Origin: Owenia fusiformis
Lineage: Eukaryota > Annelida > Polychaeta > Sabellida > Oweniidae
NCBI GenBank assembly: GCA_903813345.2
Contig: CAIIXF020000003.1
Span: 21,218,931 to 21,282,930 of the forward strand
DNA length: 64,000 nucleotides
Direction of reading: 5' to 3'
Below are positions 1 to 10,297 of the stretch, piece by piece. Made by a program: the position numbers and the translations under genes. The number at the start of each line of letters is the position of its first letter. Positions within the stretch are counted from its first letter, which is position 1. The notes beneath the pieces are model-generated. The model did not search any database. It saw only the letters and a program-made list of their open reading frames with translations, and was not told the origin of the DNA.

Positions 1-1780
1 TGTAAAACTAAGATGTAAAATATAATTTAGATGAATTTCAAGAGATTTAAGGATTTTAACAAGTTCCAAATTTGAAAAAATTGTACAATATCAGGTCTGA
101 ATTTACGAATTTCAGGTAAGACCTTGGATGGCTCTTATGTTTTACATTTGTCACTCTTTGATGATTTATTGTTTTGTAAAGTGGAACTAAGATGTTAAAA
201 ATGATTAAGATGGTTTTGAAGAGTGTTTAGGGATTTATGAGTCCAAAATTTAAAGAATTATACAATATCAGGTCTGAATTTTCGAATTATAGGTATGACC
301 TTGGACGACTCTTTTATTTTTTACATCTGTCCCTCTTTGATGATAATGGTTTTATAGTGTGAAACTAAGATGTAAAATATAATTTAGATGAACTTTAAGA
401 GATTTAAGGATTTTAACAAGTTCCAAATTTGAAAAAATTGTACAATATCAGGTCTGAATTTACGAATTTCAGGTAAGACCTTGGATTGCTCTTATGTTTT
501 ACATTTGTCACTCTTTGATGATGTATTGTTTTGTAAAGTGGAACTAAGATGTTAAAAATGATAAAGATGGTTTTGAAGAGTGTTTAGGGATTTTTGAGTC
601 TAAAATTTAAAGAATTATACAATATCAGGTCTGAATTTTCGAATTATAGGTATGACCTTGGACGACTCTTTTATTTTTTACATCTGTCCCTCTTTAATGA
701 CAGTTGTAGTTTTATGGTATGGAACTAAGATGTAAAATATAGTTTAGATGAATTTTTAGAAGGTTTAAGGATTCTAACAAGTTCAAAATTTGAAGAATTG
801 TACAATATCAGGTCTGAATTTGCAAATTTTAAGTAAGACCTTGGATGAGCCTTATATTTTTTTACACCTATCCCTCTTTGATGATATGTATGGTTTTGTA
901 GTGTGGAACTATGATGTAAAAAATAATTTAGATGCATTTTAAGAAGGTTTAAGGATTTTAATTTGAAGAATTGTTCAATATCAGGTCTGCAATGAATGAA
1001 TTTCAAGTATAACCTTGGTTAGTCCATATGATTTTAACACCTATCCCCTTTTCATGATTTATTTGGTTTAGTTGTGTGGAAATATGTATAACATAATTTA
1101 CATCGATTTTAAAGAAGCTTAACATTTTAAACAAGTTCAAAATCTTGGCGTATTGTACAATATCAAATCTGAAATGAATTTTAAAATTTTTAAATGAATT
1201 TAAAGTATAACCTTGCTTGGCCCTTACATTTTTTACATCTATCCTTTTTTGATGATATATATGGTTTAGTAGTGTAGAGCTAATATATAAAACATAATCA
1301 AGATGGGTTTTAAAGAAGTTTAAGGTTTTAAATAAGTTCAAATTTTCACAAATTGTACAATATCAGAGCTGATATTAATGAATTTTAGGTATTATGTTTT
1401 TTACATCTATCCCTTTTTGATGTCATATATGCTTTAGTAGTGTTGAACTAATGTAAAACAAAGTTTAGACAGGTTTTAAAAAAGTTTAAGGTTTTAAGGT
1501 TATATTCGTTTTTTACATATATCTCTCTATGATAACAAATATGGTTTTGTAGTATGAAAATAAGATGTAAAACATAATTTAGATGGGTTTTAAGGAGGTT
1601 TAGGGTTTTAAACCTGTTCAAAACTTGACAAATTGTACAATATCATATCTTCTGACATTAACGAATTTCAGGTATGTATCTCTCTATGATGATATATATG
1701 GTTTAGTAGTATGGAACTTAGATGTAAAACATAATTTAAATGGGTTTTAAGGAAGTTTAAAGGCAGAATCAGATCTATGG
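1..1780 (+). repeat. ~180-bp satellite, forward block
   Basis: Tandem AT-rich monomers of about 180 bp. Each runs from a 'gaactaagatgt' box through 'acaatatcaggtctgaat' to 'ccctctttgatgat'. The first monomers alternate between two subtypes: monomers 1 and 3 (from about 13 and 371) share 'aatttagatgaa', while monomers 2 and 4 (from about 193 and 551) share 'agatggttttgaagagtg'. This gives a dimeric higher-order period of about 358 bp. Monomers decay and lose pieces after about 900. Short ORFs here are chance products of the repeat. Confidence 0.9.
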
Positions 1781-2234
1781 GTGTGACAAAATTACAAGCA
1801 ACATGTACAATTCATGTACCAATCTATTCCTTACAATCTCAAATACAATATCTCCAAAAAGATTCATGATGTGTTAAAAATTGATGAAGTAATAATGGAT
1901 TCAAAAGCAAAAATGGGTGAAAAATGTTTAAATTCTCCCAAAATAATGGAAAAATAATATATTATTGTAGAAATCTTTAGTTTTCCTGAAATTAAGTGTG
2001 CACTTTGGGGATTATTAGCAAACAGACATGAAAAGGAATGACATAAGCCAGAAATATTCAAAAGGTCCATGTGCAGTATGGCAAGTGATTTTAGACGGTC
2101 ATATATTTCACCATGAATACTTTCTGGGCATAAATACAGTGGTTTTTATTAAAAATATATATTTTCTCTCAAGTGAAGTCCCCATGAAAAATTATAAATT
2201 GGGACCCCATGTCAACAATTTTTTCTAAATGTTT
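1781..2234. other. Spacer between inverted satellite blocks
   Basis: Non-satellite sequence at the turning point between the forward and reverse satellite blocks. No convincing coding, RNA or transposon-end signature was seen. Small ORFs on both strands lack codon bias or any recognisable domain. Confidence 0.5.
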
Positions 2235-3520
2235 AGAGCCAACCAAGGTTATACTTGAAATGTAGTGTTAATTGCCGAATTAATATTGTACAATGCGCCA
2301 AGATTTTGAACATGTGAAAATCACTAAACCTTCTTAAAATCCATCTTAATTGTTTTTTTACATCTTTTTTACATCTTAGTTCTACACTACAAAACCATAC
2401 ATACATGTATCTTCAAAGAGGGACAAATGTAAACAATTTATGGCTCACCAAAGGTCTTACCTGAAATTCGTAAATTCAGACCGGATATTATACAATTTTT
2501 CAAATTTTGAACATGTGAAAATCCTTAAACCTTCTTAAAATCCATCTTTATTGTTTTTTTACATCTTAGTTCCACACTACAATACCATACATATCATCAA
2601 AGAGGGACAGATGTAAACAATATATGGCTCACCAAAGGTCTTACCTGAAATTGGTAAATTCAGACCGGATATTATACAATTTTTCAAATTTTGAACATGT
2701 GAAAATCCTTAAACCTTCTTAAAATCCATCTTTATTGTTTTTTTTACATCTTAGTTCCACACTACAATACCATACATATCATCAAAGAGGGACAGATGTA
2801 AACAATATATGGCTCACCTAAGGTCTTACCTGAAATTCGTAAATTCAGACCGGATATTATACAATTTTTCAAATTTTGAACTTGTTAAAATCCTTAAAAA
2901 TTCTTAAAATTCATCTAAATTATATTTTACATTTTAGTTCGTTACTTTAAAAGCATAAATATCATTAAAGAGGGACAGATATAAAAACATAAGGGTCATC
3001 CAAGGTCATACCTTAAATTCGTAAATTCAGACCTGATATTGTACAATTCTTCAAATTTTGGACTCATTAAATTCCTTAAACCTTCTTCAACACCATCTAG
3101 GTTATTTCTTACATATGAGTTTCACACTACAATACAATAAATATCATCAAAGAGGGACAGATGTGAAAAATATATGGCTCACCAAAGGTCTTTCCTGAAA
3201 TTCGTAAATTCAGACCTTATATTGTACAATTCTTCAAATTTTGAACTTGTTAAAATCCTTAAACCTTCTTAAAAACCATCTAAATTATTTTGTACATCTA
3301 CGTTCCACACTGCAAAGCCATAAATATCATCAAAGGGGGACAGATGTAAAAAATCTAAGGCTCATCCAAGGTCTTACCTAAAATTTGTAAATTCAGACCT
3401 GATATTGTACAATTCTTCGAATTTTGAACTTGTTTATACATTAAACTTCCTTAAAACCCATTTTAATTAGTTTTTTCATCTTAGTTCCATACTTCAAAAC
3501 CATATTTATCATCAAAGAGG
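2235..3520 (-). repeat. ~180-bp satellite, inverted block
   Basis: The same satellite as at 1-1780 but reverse complemented. Monomers recur every ~181 bp, for example 'ctgaaattcgtaaattcagacc' boxes near 2461, 2643 and 2824. Monomers near 2460-2880 are more alike than the outer ones, which suggests recent local amplification. The block fades out near 3520. Confidence 0.9.
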
Positions 3521-5074
3521 GATAGATCTGGAAACCATAGGCATCAGCTATAGTCATACACAAAATCACCCCTCTCAAAAATGTCAAATTTTTCAGAAAA
3601 TCAACAATTTTTTTCTCGGCTCCTACTAATTCAATTAGTTTGAACCTTTCAGGGCTTATAGCCCTGCTACTGGGCACTTCACATGAAATCTTTCAATGTC
3701 TTCCAGTGTCTGATTGAAAAGTGAGGCTCTAAATAGTAAAAAAATGGGTCACGAATTTGCCCCCTGGGGTACATACTTTGTACTATTTTTCAAATTCTGT
3801 AGGAGTGATTGGCATTATTTATTTTGCAAATGATTCATATATATAATGTCTATGTATGTAACTTAAAAACATCAAGATATCTAAAATTATTGAAGATGAA
3901 AAAATTATTTTCCGGAGTAGGGGTGTTTTTGGGGGGTGGGGGCTAACACCTGAAAAAAAAGAATTATGTACCAGTCTGTGAAGCTATCACCTAGGTAGAG
4001 TTTTCATCCAAGACTTCCCTCTAACTGAAAATGCTGCCAAACCAACTATACTCCATTTATTAAGAATTTTCCTCCTCGCTCTTAGAGTAATAAGCTTACT
4101 TGACTATATATTGACTGTATGTTTTCTCTTGTTAAAGGGTACTTATAATTCTAATTCTGAATAGACCAAATTTATGAAGGAAATAAATAATATGTTAAAG
4201 TCCCCGTCTAAAGTTTGAAAATATTTTTTTATCATTCATTTACTATTTGTCAGGACCTAAAAAGTGATTTTAGAGATTTTTGAACAAAAAAAAATTTTTT
4301 GAAAAAAAGTTGTGAGCATTCCATTTCTCAAATATTCAAATTTCCCGCCATTTTTCAAAAAAAGTTGAAATTTCTTAATCATCAAATATTTCTTAATGCA
4401 TTTCAAAAAAGATTATCTTTTTAACACCAATGCAAAGATTGAACAAAAGACACACTATTTCAAAAATAAAATGTCATATTTAATGGGCCACTCAATGTTT
4501 TAGCTTATCAAAAATATTTTGAAACATTAGTGATGTCACTAAGGTAACAAAAACTTTTTGAAAAAAATTGAATTTTTTTTTTTCGATGTCAATCTTTTCT
4601 AAATATGCTAGATTTTCATAAAAAACAATGTTGATTGTCTAACCAGGTTAAAAGGAAGAATAAATTATGTTTTAGATATCATTGTACCATTGGTTTCTAA
4701 AATTTTGAAATGCATTTTTCTCAGAACCATTTTCATGCACTGATAAGTTCATTTCTCGCTTGTTTATCAACCGAATTTCTTAATTTCTTCGGCAAAAACA
4801 TGGGAGGAGGAATGCTATGCATTGGTATGAATTGTGGCTAATTAGGAGATATGAGTGACCTCTAAAAGTTGGTTTTAAATAAATTCACAAATTTTGGAAC
4901 AAAAAGTCTATCAAAAACCACTTTTTGAAATTTAAAAAAAAAGTTTCACATATCACACTTTGATAACATTGGGTAAGACTACAATATAAGCCAAAGTGGT
5001 TTAAACTTTACATGGGGCCTTTAAAAAAAATAGACCGAATTGACAACCTATCACTTGCAATTGATCCATTAATA
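3521..5074. other. Intergenic, no gene seen
   Basis: AT-rich sequence with homopolymer A/T runs and a short G run near 3920-3950. No ORF with a recognisable domain, no tRNA-like fold and no clear paired transposon ends were found. Confidence 0.5.
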
Positions 5075-6158
5075 TACAGGGTGTCCCGAAAGTATGGGGC
5101 CCCCCCCTAGACAGACATATTCCAGTGTCCTCATAGTATGTGTCATATATCATTTTAAAGCTTGTCCAAAGTTACATTGATTTGCCAAGTATCATGGTTT
5201 AACTCCCAAATGGGAAAAAGTTACAGTCATTTTAAAAGTTAGTGGTTTGTCAAAATAAAGTTCAATTTTACACCACATTACTAGTCAATGTGTCCCCCCT
5301 TGACCGTGTTAACAGCGGCAATTATTTTCAGATATGACCTTAAAAGTCCTTCAAATAGGAGTGTGTAACTTTATAACCCTCTTAAAACCTGTTAAGGGAC
5401 TTTAGAAGAGTTTCCTTAGAGTTTCTACCCTCACCGTTCTCTTTTTCCAACTCAATATCCATCCAATCCGAAAAGAATTGCTGCTGTTAAGATGGCCCGA
5501 GAGGACACATTGACTAGTGATTTGGTGTAAAATTGAACTTAATTTTGACCAAACACTAAATTTTTAAATACCTGTAATTTTTTCACATTTGAGAGTTGAA
5601 CCATGATACTTGGTGAATCAATGTAACTTTGGATAAGCTTTAAAATGATATATGACACATACTATGACGACACTGGTATATGTTTTTTTTTTTTTATTAA
5701 TCATCTTTATTGTATTCCATAAAATACAGATATACAAACTTAAACAATTGCCAAAGTCTAATGACATTGACGGCAATTTTGAGTGAACTCCAAAGGAATG
5801 TTATTAAGTTTTTACATAATAAGTTATTTTTATGTCATGTTATTGTTAAAATAGATGAAAAAAAGTCAATAAAATATCATCACACTACACTCGTATATCA
5901 CAAAAATGTGTAAGGTTTTTTTTTTTTCCCTTGGCCAGAGGGATTTCAGTTGTAACATGTTGTAATCGATTACATGTCCAAGAGATCTAGACCCTGGTGG
6001 ATATAATATGCTACTATGTTCATTAGTTTCTCATTGACATCTATTGGAAATTTATTATCTCCAAAAAGTAAGAACTGGGATTGATCATGCATATTAAGTC
6101 CATCATAGTGGGTACGGATCCCTATCGTCTCCAATCCTGCAAGTAGTGTTGTTCTCTG

Positions 6159-9100
6159 TTATGTCAGCAGTGGGCATTTCAACAGGAAATGTAAAGTTGT
6201 CTGGCTTGTATTGTCACATAAACATTTAGGATTAGCAACCCGTTCAAAGTTGTGTGCATGGAGGTGAGCTTGCAAGAGAAGTCCGGACCTGAGTCGGTTT
6301 AACGGAATTTCTAGGTAGCGAGGCATGGCATTTTTTAGTTTTGACGTTGATAGGGTAGAAGCATGGCTTCCATCGCCTCTTACTATTCTTTTAAATCTTG
6401 AAATTGGCTGGCCAATCCTATAATCTGGTGGAAGGTTATTCCAAAGGGCCATGCCTTTAAAAATTGTAGATTTCTTAGCCAAAGCGCTTGTTTGAAGGGG
6501 AATCTTATAGTCCCTGTGGCTCCTTAGTGAGCGCACCTGTATATCATTCTCATAGGACCTGACAAGATTACAAATGAAAGGAGGAAAGTTATTATATCTT
6601 GCTTTAAAAATAAATATTTTGAGATGTTCCTCTCTTCTAGAGGATAAAGTTTTCCAGTTTATTGATGAGAGAACTTTATTAGTGTTCGAGCCATGGATTG
6701 CTCCAGAGACTAGACATGCTGCTCTATAATGTAACCGTTCAAGAGATTGCAATTTGGTATCTGATGCACTATTGTATATGATGTCACAATAATCAAAATG
6801 AGGGAGTATGTACGCATTATATAAAGTTTCAAGGTGCTTGCTTGACAAGATCTTGCAGAGTTTCTTCATGGGCCTCATCAGGCTTATTACTTTGTTAATT
6901 AAGTGGTCAATGTGAGCGTTGAAGTTTAGGTGCTGGTCAAGAGTAAGTCCGAGGTGTTTATGAGTATTACATCTAGGGACTATTTCCCCGTTCATTTTCA
7001 GAGGAGGAGGTTCAATATTAATGTTTCTATGTCCAGTGAATATCAAATCAGCGCTTTTCTGTGCTTTGAATAACATTTTCCAAGTTGCGGCCCATTGGTC
7101 TAAGTGGTCCAAATCACTTTGAATGGGTTCATGAATATCGAGAAATATTTCATTTACATCAAAAGGATTATGGAGTGATGTGTCATCCGCGAATATGAAA
7201 GTCTTTGAAACAAGACCATCCGGTAAGTCGTTGATATATATCAAAAATAGGAGGGGTCCCAACACTGAACCCTGAGGAACTCCTGCATTAATTTTATAAT
7301 TCTTGATCTGAGGGTTGTTATTATGTATTTGTGTATCTGATTCTTGAGCATCTGTATGTTGAACAGAGGACCATTCTGATAAGTTATTATTGACCTTAAC
7401 TCTGATACGCCTATCACTTAAGTATGATTTAATGAGATTAATAAAATTGTTGTTACAACCATAGCCTTTTAATTTAGTTATCAATAAGTTGTGCGGGACA
7501 ACGTCAAAAGCTGAACTCAGGTCCAAAAAGATTGAGCGTATATGCTCTTTATTATCAATATGTTGATGAAGATCATGTACAATATTTATTAGTTGATTTG
7601 TTGTTCCATGTTTAGGTAAGAACCCACTTTGGAGTTTATACAAGAGATTGTGCTCGAGAAGATGAGAAAGCAAATGTCTATGAATAATGCGTTCGAAAAC
7701 TTTAGACAAAGTACTTAGGAGAGTTACAGGTCTATAATTGGAGGCAATGGTTGAGTCACCTTTTTTGTAAATTGGAATAACTATTCCCTCCTTCCAGATA
7801 TCTGGAAAAATATTCTCGTCAAGTATTCTATTAAATAGGTTGCTTACTGGTAATGAAAAAGAGCTGGCACACATTTTTAACATCTTGTTTGAGATTTCAT
7901 CAGGACCAGGAGATTTATGTACATCTAACTCGTTAAGTAGTTCAAAGACCTCTTGTTGTGAAGTTCTGAAGTTTTGGAGTATTTGATTGGTTCTGCTTGG
8001 AAAAATAGGTGTAAGATTTGCATTATTTTCAATCAGATTTTTCTGTACAAAGTATTTCATGAGCATATTAGATTTGTCCAAACTGGAGCATGCAGGAACA
8101 TCATTATTAGGCAGGTATAAAACTGGAATGGAAGAAATACTGTTTTTACCTAACAAGTCTTTGATGAGTGTCCAATAATTAATTGAATTTTTATCACAAT
8201 TTTCAATTTTAAAAGTAACATTAGATAAGTAGTCACTTTTAGCTGTTTCTATTAATTCTTTGACTTTGCGACTTTGGGTTACATACTTTTCTTTATATGT
8301 TGCATTGTCAGTGGATTTGAATTTGTGATGAAGCCTATTTCTTTTATAAATCTCATTTTTAATGGAACTATTGAACCATGGTTGGTCATCAAATCTTGTT
8401 GAACGAATATTATTTTTAACATTTGATTTGATAAGAGTAAGAAAAATTTTCACAAGTTTTGTAGTGCCTTCGTTAACAGAATCAGTTCCAATAAAACTCC
8501 AGTCAAAATCCCTTATCTTCGAATTTAATAAGTCGGCATTCACATCTTTGAAGTAGAAAATTGTTTTTTTAATTGAAGGTTCGCGTGGAACTTTAACACT
8601 AAATTGAGATATAATAGAACAGTGATCAGAATTACCAATTGGAGGATCAATTTTAAAAGAAACGAGATGCTCAGAATCAGATACCAACAAGTCAATGCAT
8701 GATTTGGAGTTGCCAGTGATTCTAGTAGGCTCATTAACAAGTTGCGATAGACCAAGATCAGTGAGCAGTTTTTTCAGTTCAGTACCAGCAAGATTATTAT
8801 GGTCATCAGTATACCAGGCATCATTTCTCGCATTGAAATCTCCATTGAGAAAAACACCATTATTGGGTTCAATGAGCACTTGTTCTAAATTCAATTTGAG
8901 TTTTGAAAAATAATTTCTAGTTTCGTTCGCTGTCATTGATGGTGATCTATAAAAGAATCCATACAGAAATTTTTTGAAATTCACCCGGATTTCTACCCAA
9001 CAGTTCGCGAGTTCGTCGTTCACATGCTGATCACATATTTTAGTCTCAATAGAGTCATGGCTCCATAGTAAAAGACCTCGACCCTTGTTATTTGAGTACT

Positions 9101-9797
9101 TTGGCTTGCCATATTCATTGATATTAAAGATGTTCGAACTCAGATCTTCATTGGATATGTGGCCAGTCTCACAGAGTGCTATTAAATGAAAATTTTCTTG
9201 TTTTGCATAGTTTTTGAGGAAATCCAGCCGTGTAAGTGAGTCAGCTTTAATGCTGTTGACATTACTAAATAAAATTTTCAAATCATTACTTGGGCCTGGA
9301 TTGCTTTCCACATCACCGCATAGCGTAATCAAGTAGTGACATAAATGGCTTGGATTGTGGATAAACAATGATGATCCAGGAATACAGCACAAAGCCATCA
9401 CAACAGTGGTAAGTTTCAAAATAATTAGGATGCAGTTTGAATGTAAAAGAAGGATTGATCTGGTGACCAGAATAAGTGTAAACAGTTTCACAAGAATATA
9501 CAAAACTTGACACACAAAAATGATGGCAATTGCAATGAATTTCAAACAACAAATGTCAAGGTTAAAATGTAAGCCTCCACTGAACAGTAGAAGGCTTAAA
9601 AACACAGTTGCTAATCTAATGAGCAGACATTCTGGGTGCACCGTTGAAACTTTAGGATACTCGTGAAGAGGATATATTGCGAAGCTGTTGAAACACCCTA
9701 CTGCCATTCTCCATTGTTGTGAGCTAACAGGCATGACTATCCTATACCCTTGCTTGCAGGACTGATGACGAGAGAGATCACCATACCCCATGTACAC
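6159..9797 (-). CDS. LINE polyprotein: 2A, APE endonuclease, reverse transcriptase
   Basis: A 1212-residue replication protein that nicks target DNA and reverse transcribes the element RNA at the nick. Residues 60-145 are strongly hydrophobic. Residues 161-169 read GDVESNPGP, a 2A ribosome-skipping motif. The APE-like endonuclease spans about 172-395, with GDFNAR at 319-324 and SDH at 390-392. The reverse transcriptase spans about 660-945, with AGVPQGSVLGP at 838-848 and the catalytic FADD at 869-872. The C-terminus has a CLC...H...C motif at 1192-1208, typical of CR1/L2 elements. About 20 polar residues (roughly 813-835) sit between the RT fingers and the PQGS motif, longer than I expect for the family. 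The first Met (9797) is taken as the start. No break is seen in the frame. Confidence 0.92.
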   Translation of the reverse strand: MYMGYGDLSRHQSCKQGYRIVMPVSSQQWRMAVGCFNSFAIYPLHEYPKVSTVHPECLLIRLATVFLSLLLFSGGLHFNLDICCLKFIAIAIIFVCQVLYILVKLFTLILVTRSILLLHSNCILIILKLTTVVMALCCIPGSSLFIHNPSHLCHYLITLCGDVESNPGPSNDLKILFSNVNSIKADSLTRLDFLKNYAKQENFHLIALCETGHISNEDLSSNIFNINEYGKPKYSNNKGRGLLLWSHDSIETKICDQHVNDELANCWVEIRVNFKKFLYGFFYRSPSMTANETRNYFSKLKLNLEQVLIEPNNGVFLNGDFNARNDAWYTDDHNNLAGTELKKLLTDLGLSQLVNEPTRITGNSKSCIDLLVSDSEHLVSFKIDPPIGNSDHCSIISQFSVKVPREPSIKKTIFYFKDVNADLLNSKIRDFDWSFIGTDSVNEGTTKLVKIFLTLIKSNVKNNIRSTRFDDQPWFNSSIKNEIYKRNRLHHKFKSTDNATYKEKYVTQSRKVKELIETAKSDYLSNVTFKIENCDKNSINYWTLIKDLLGKNSISSIPVLYLPNNDVPACSSLDKSNMLMKYFVQKNLIENNANLTPIFPSRTNQILQNFRTSQQEVFELLNELDVHKSPGPDEISNKMLKMCASSFSLPVSNLFNRILDENIFPDIWKEGIVIPIYKKGDSTIASNYRPVTLLSTLSKVFERIIHRHLLSHLLEHNLLYKLQSGFLPKHGTTNQLINIVHDLHQHIDNKEHIRSIFLDLSSAFDVVPHNLLITKLKGYGCNNNFINLIKSYLSDRRIRVKVNNNLSEWSSVQHTDAQESDTQIHNNNPQIKNYKINAGVPQGSVLGPLLFLIYINDLPDGLVSKTFIFADDTSLHNPFDVNEIFLDIHEPIQSDLDHLDQWAATWKMLFKAQKSADLIFTGHRNINIEPPPLKMNGEIVPRCNTHKHLGLTLDQHLNFNAHIDHLINKVISLMRPMKKLCKILSSKHLETLYNAYILPHFDYCDIIYNSASDTKLQSLERLHYRAACLVSGAIHGSNTNKVLSSINWKTLSSRREEHLKIFIFKARYNNFPPFICNLVRSYENDIQVRSLRSHRDYKIPLQTSALAKKSTIFKGMALWNNLPPDYRIGQPISRFKRIVRGDGSHASTLSTSKLKNAMPRYLEIPLNRLRSGLLLQAHLHAHNFERVANPKCLCDNTSQTTLHFLLKCPLLT
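9291..9317 (-). other. 2A ribosome-skipping motif in the LINE ORF
   Basis: Encodes GDVESNPGP, preceded by LC, matching the canonical D-V/I-E-x-N-P-G-P 2A core. In 2A peptides the Gly-Pro bond is not formed and translation resumes at Pro. Here that would release a ~168-residue hydrophobic N-terminal piece from the endonuclease-RT protein. 2A motifs near the N-terminus are known in some APE-type LINEs of sea urchins and other animals. Activity here is inferred from the motif only. Confidence 0.85.
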
Positions 9798-10297
9798 ATA
9801 CTGAAATTAAAAAGGCCAAGTGAGATATATGTCCACACATGCAATGAGAACTTGCAGGTTATTATAATGCAATAAATGGCTAGTGCCAATAATATGAGTT
9901 TTAATACGAGCATAGTGAAACATATAGTATTAACTTTGCAGATGCTGTTTAATGTGAATCGGAAAGTACTTCCTTTGGTGGATAATACTGAAACTGGTAG
10001 CCAATATGCATGAGGAAAATTTATCAGATGTAGAAAATAATTAGCATACAATTGTGACTGTAATGCCTACAGAAATACATGTAAATTCTCTGGATACATA
10101 GGCATGGGATGACATAGATAAAACATGTACATGAAGATTTTCTAAATCAGAGAGAAATAATAATATGTATATATTCAAGATGATACTGTGTTACTTATCA
10201 AGTCGTGATCCAACTATTACTGTAATGTACACTGTTTAGGACATATTTAGGTATATGTCTGCCTAGGGGGGACCCCATACTTTCGGGACACCCTGTA

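Larger units (their letters stand above)
5684..10249 (-). mobile_element. CR1/L2-clade LINE, nearly full length
   Basis: A non-LTR retrotransposon on the minus strand, inserted into the MITE at 5077-10295. The T run at 5684-5695 is the poly(A) tail. The 9-bp 'ggtatatgt' at 5675-5683 and 10250-10258 is the target-site duplication. The 4566-bp body has one long uninterrupted ORF (6159-9797), a 3' untranslated region with a second T run near 5915-5927, and about 450 bp of 5' leader. The leader holds a 104-codon minus-strand ORF (9737-10051) of no recognised family. Clean target duplications and the open frame imply a recent insertion. The APE-type endonuclease and C-terminal Cys/His motif fit the CR1/L2 group; the exact clade needs a tree. 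Confidence 0.92.
5077..10295. mobile_element. Tc1/mariner-type MITE, split by a LINE
   Basis: The ends are inverted: 'cagggtgtcccgaaagtat' at 5077 and its complement ending at 10295. TA flanks both sides (5075-5076 and 10296-10297), the target duplication of the Tc1/mariner superfamily. Without the LINE the element is about 640 bp, matching the second copy at 45870-46505. Internal sequence near both ends is itself inverted ('tgtgtcatatatcatttt' and its complement), so a single strand could fold into a long hairpin. No transposase is encoded; it is non-autonomous. Confidence 0.85.

Noticed and set aside
725-1341. Minus-strand ORFs of 93 and 112 codons in the satellite
   Set aside because: They share words because the satellite repeats; no domain and no splice context.
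9737-10051. ORF1 of the LINE (104 codons, minus strand)
   Set aside because: Hydrophobic and short, overlaps the main ORF, with no RNA-binding or zinc-knuckle motif; kept only as a remark.
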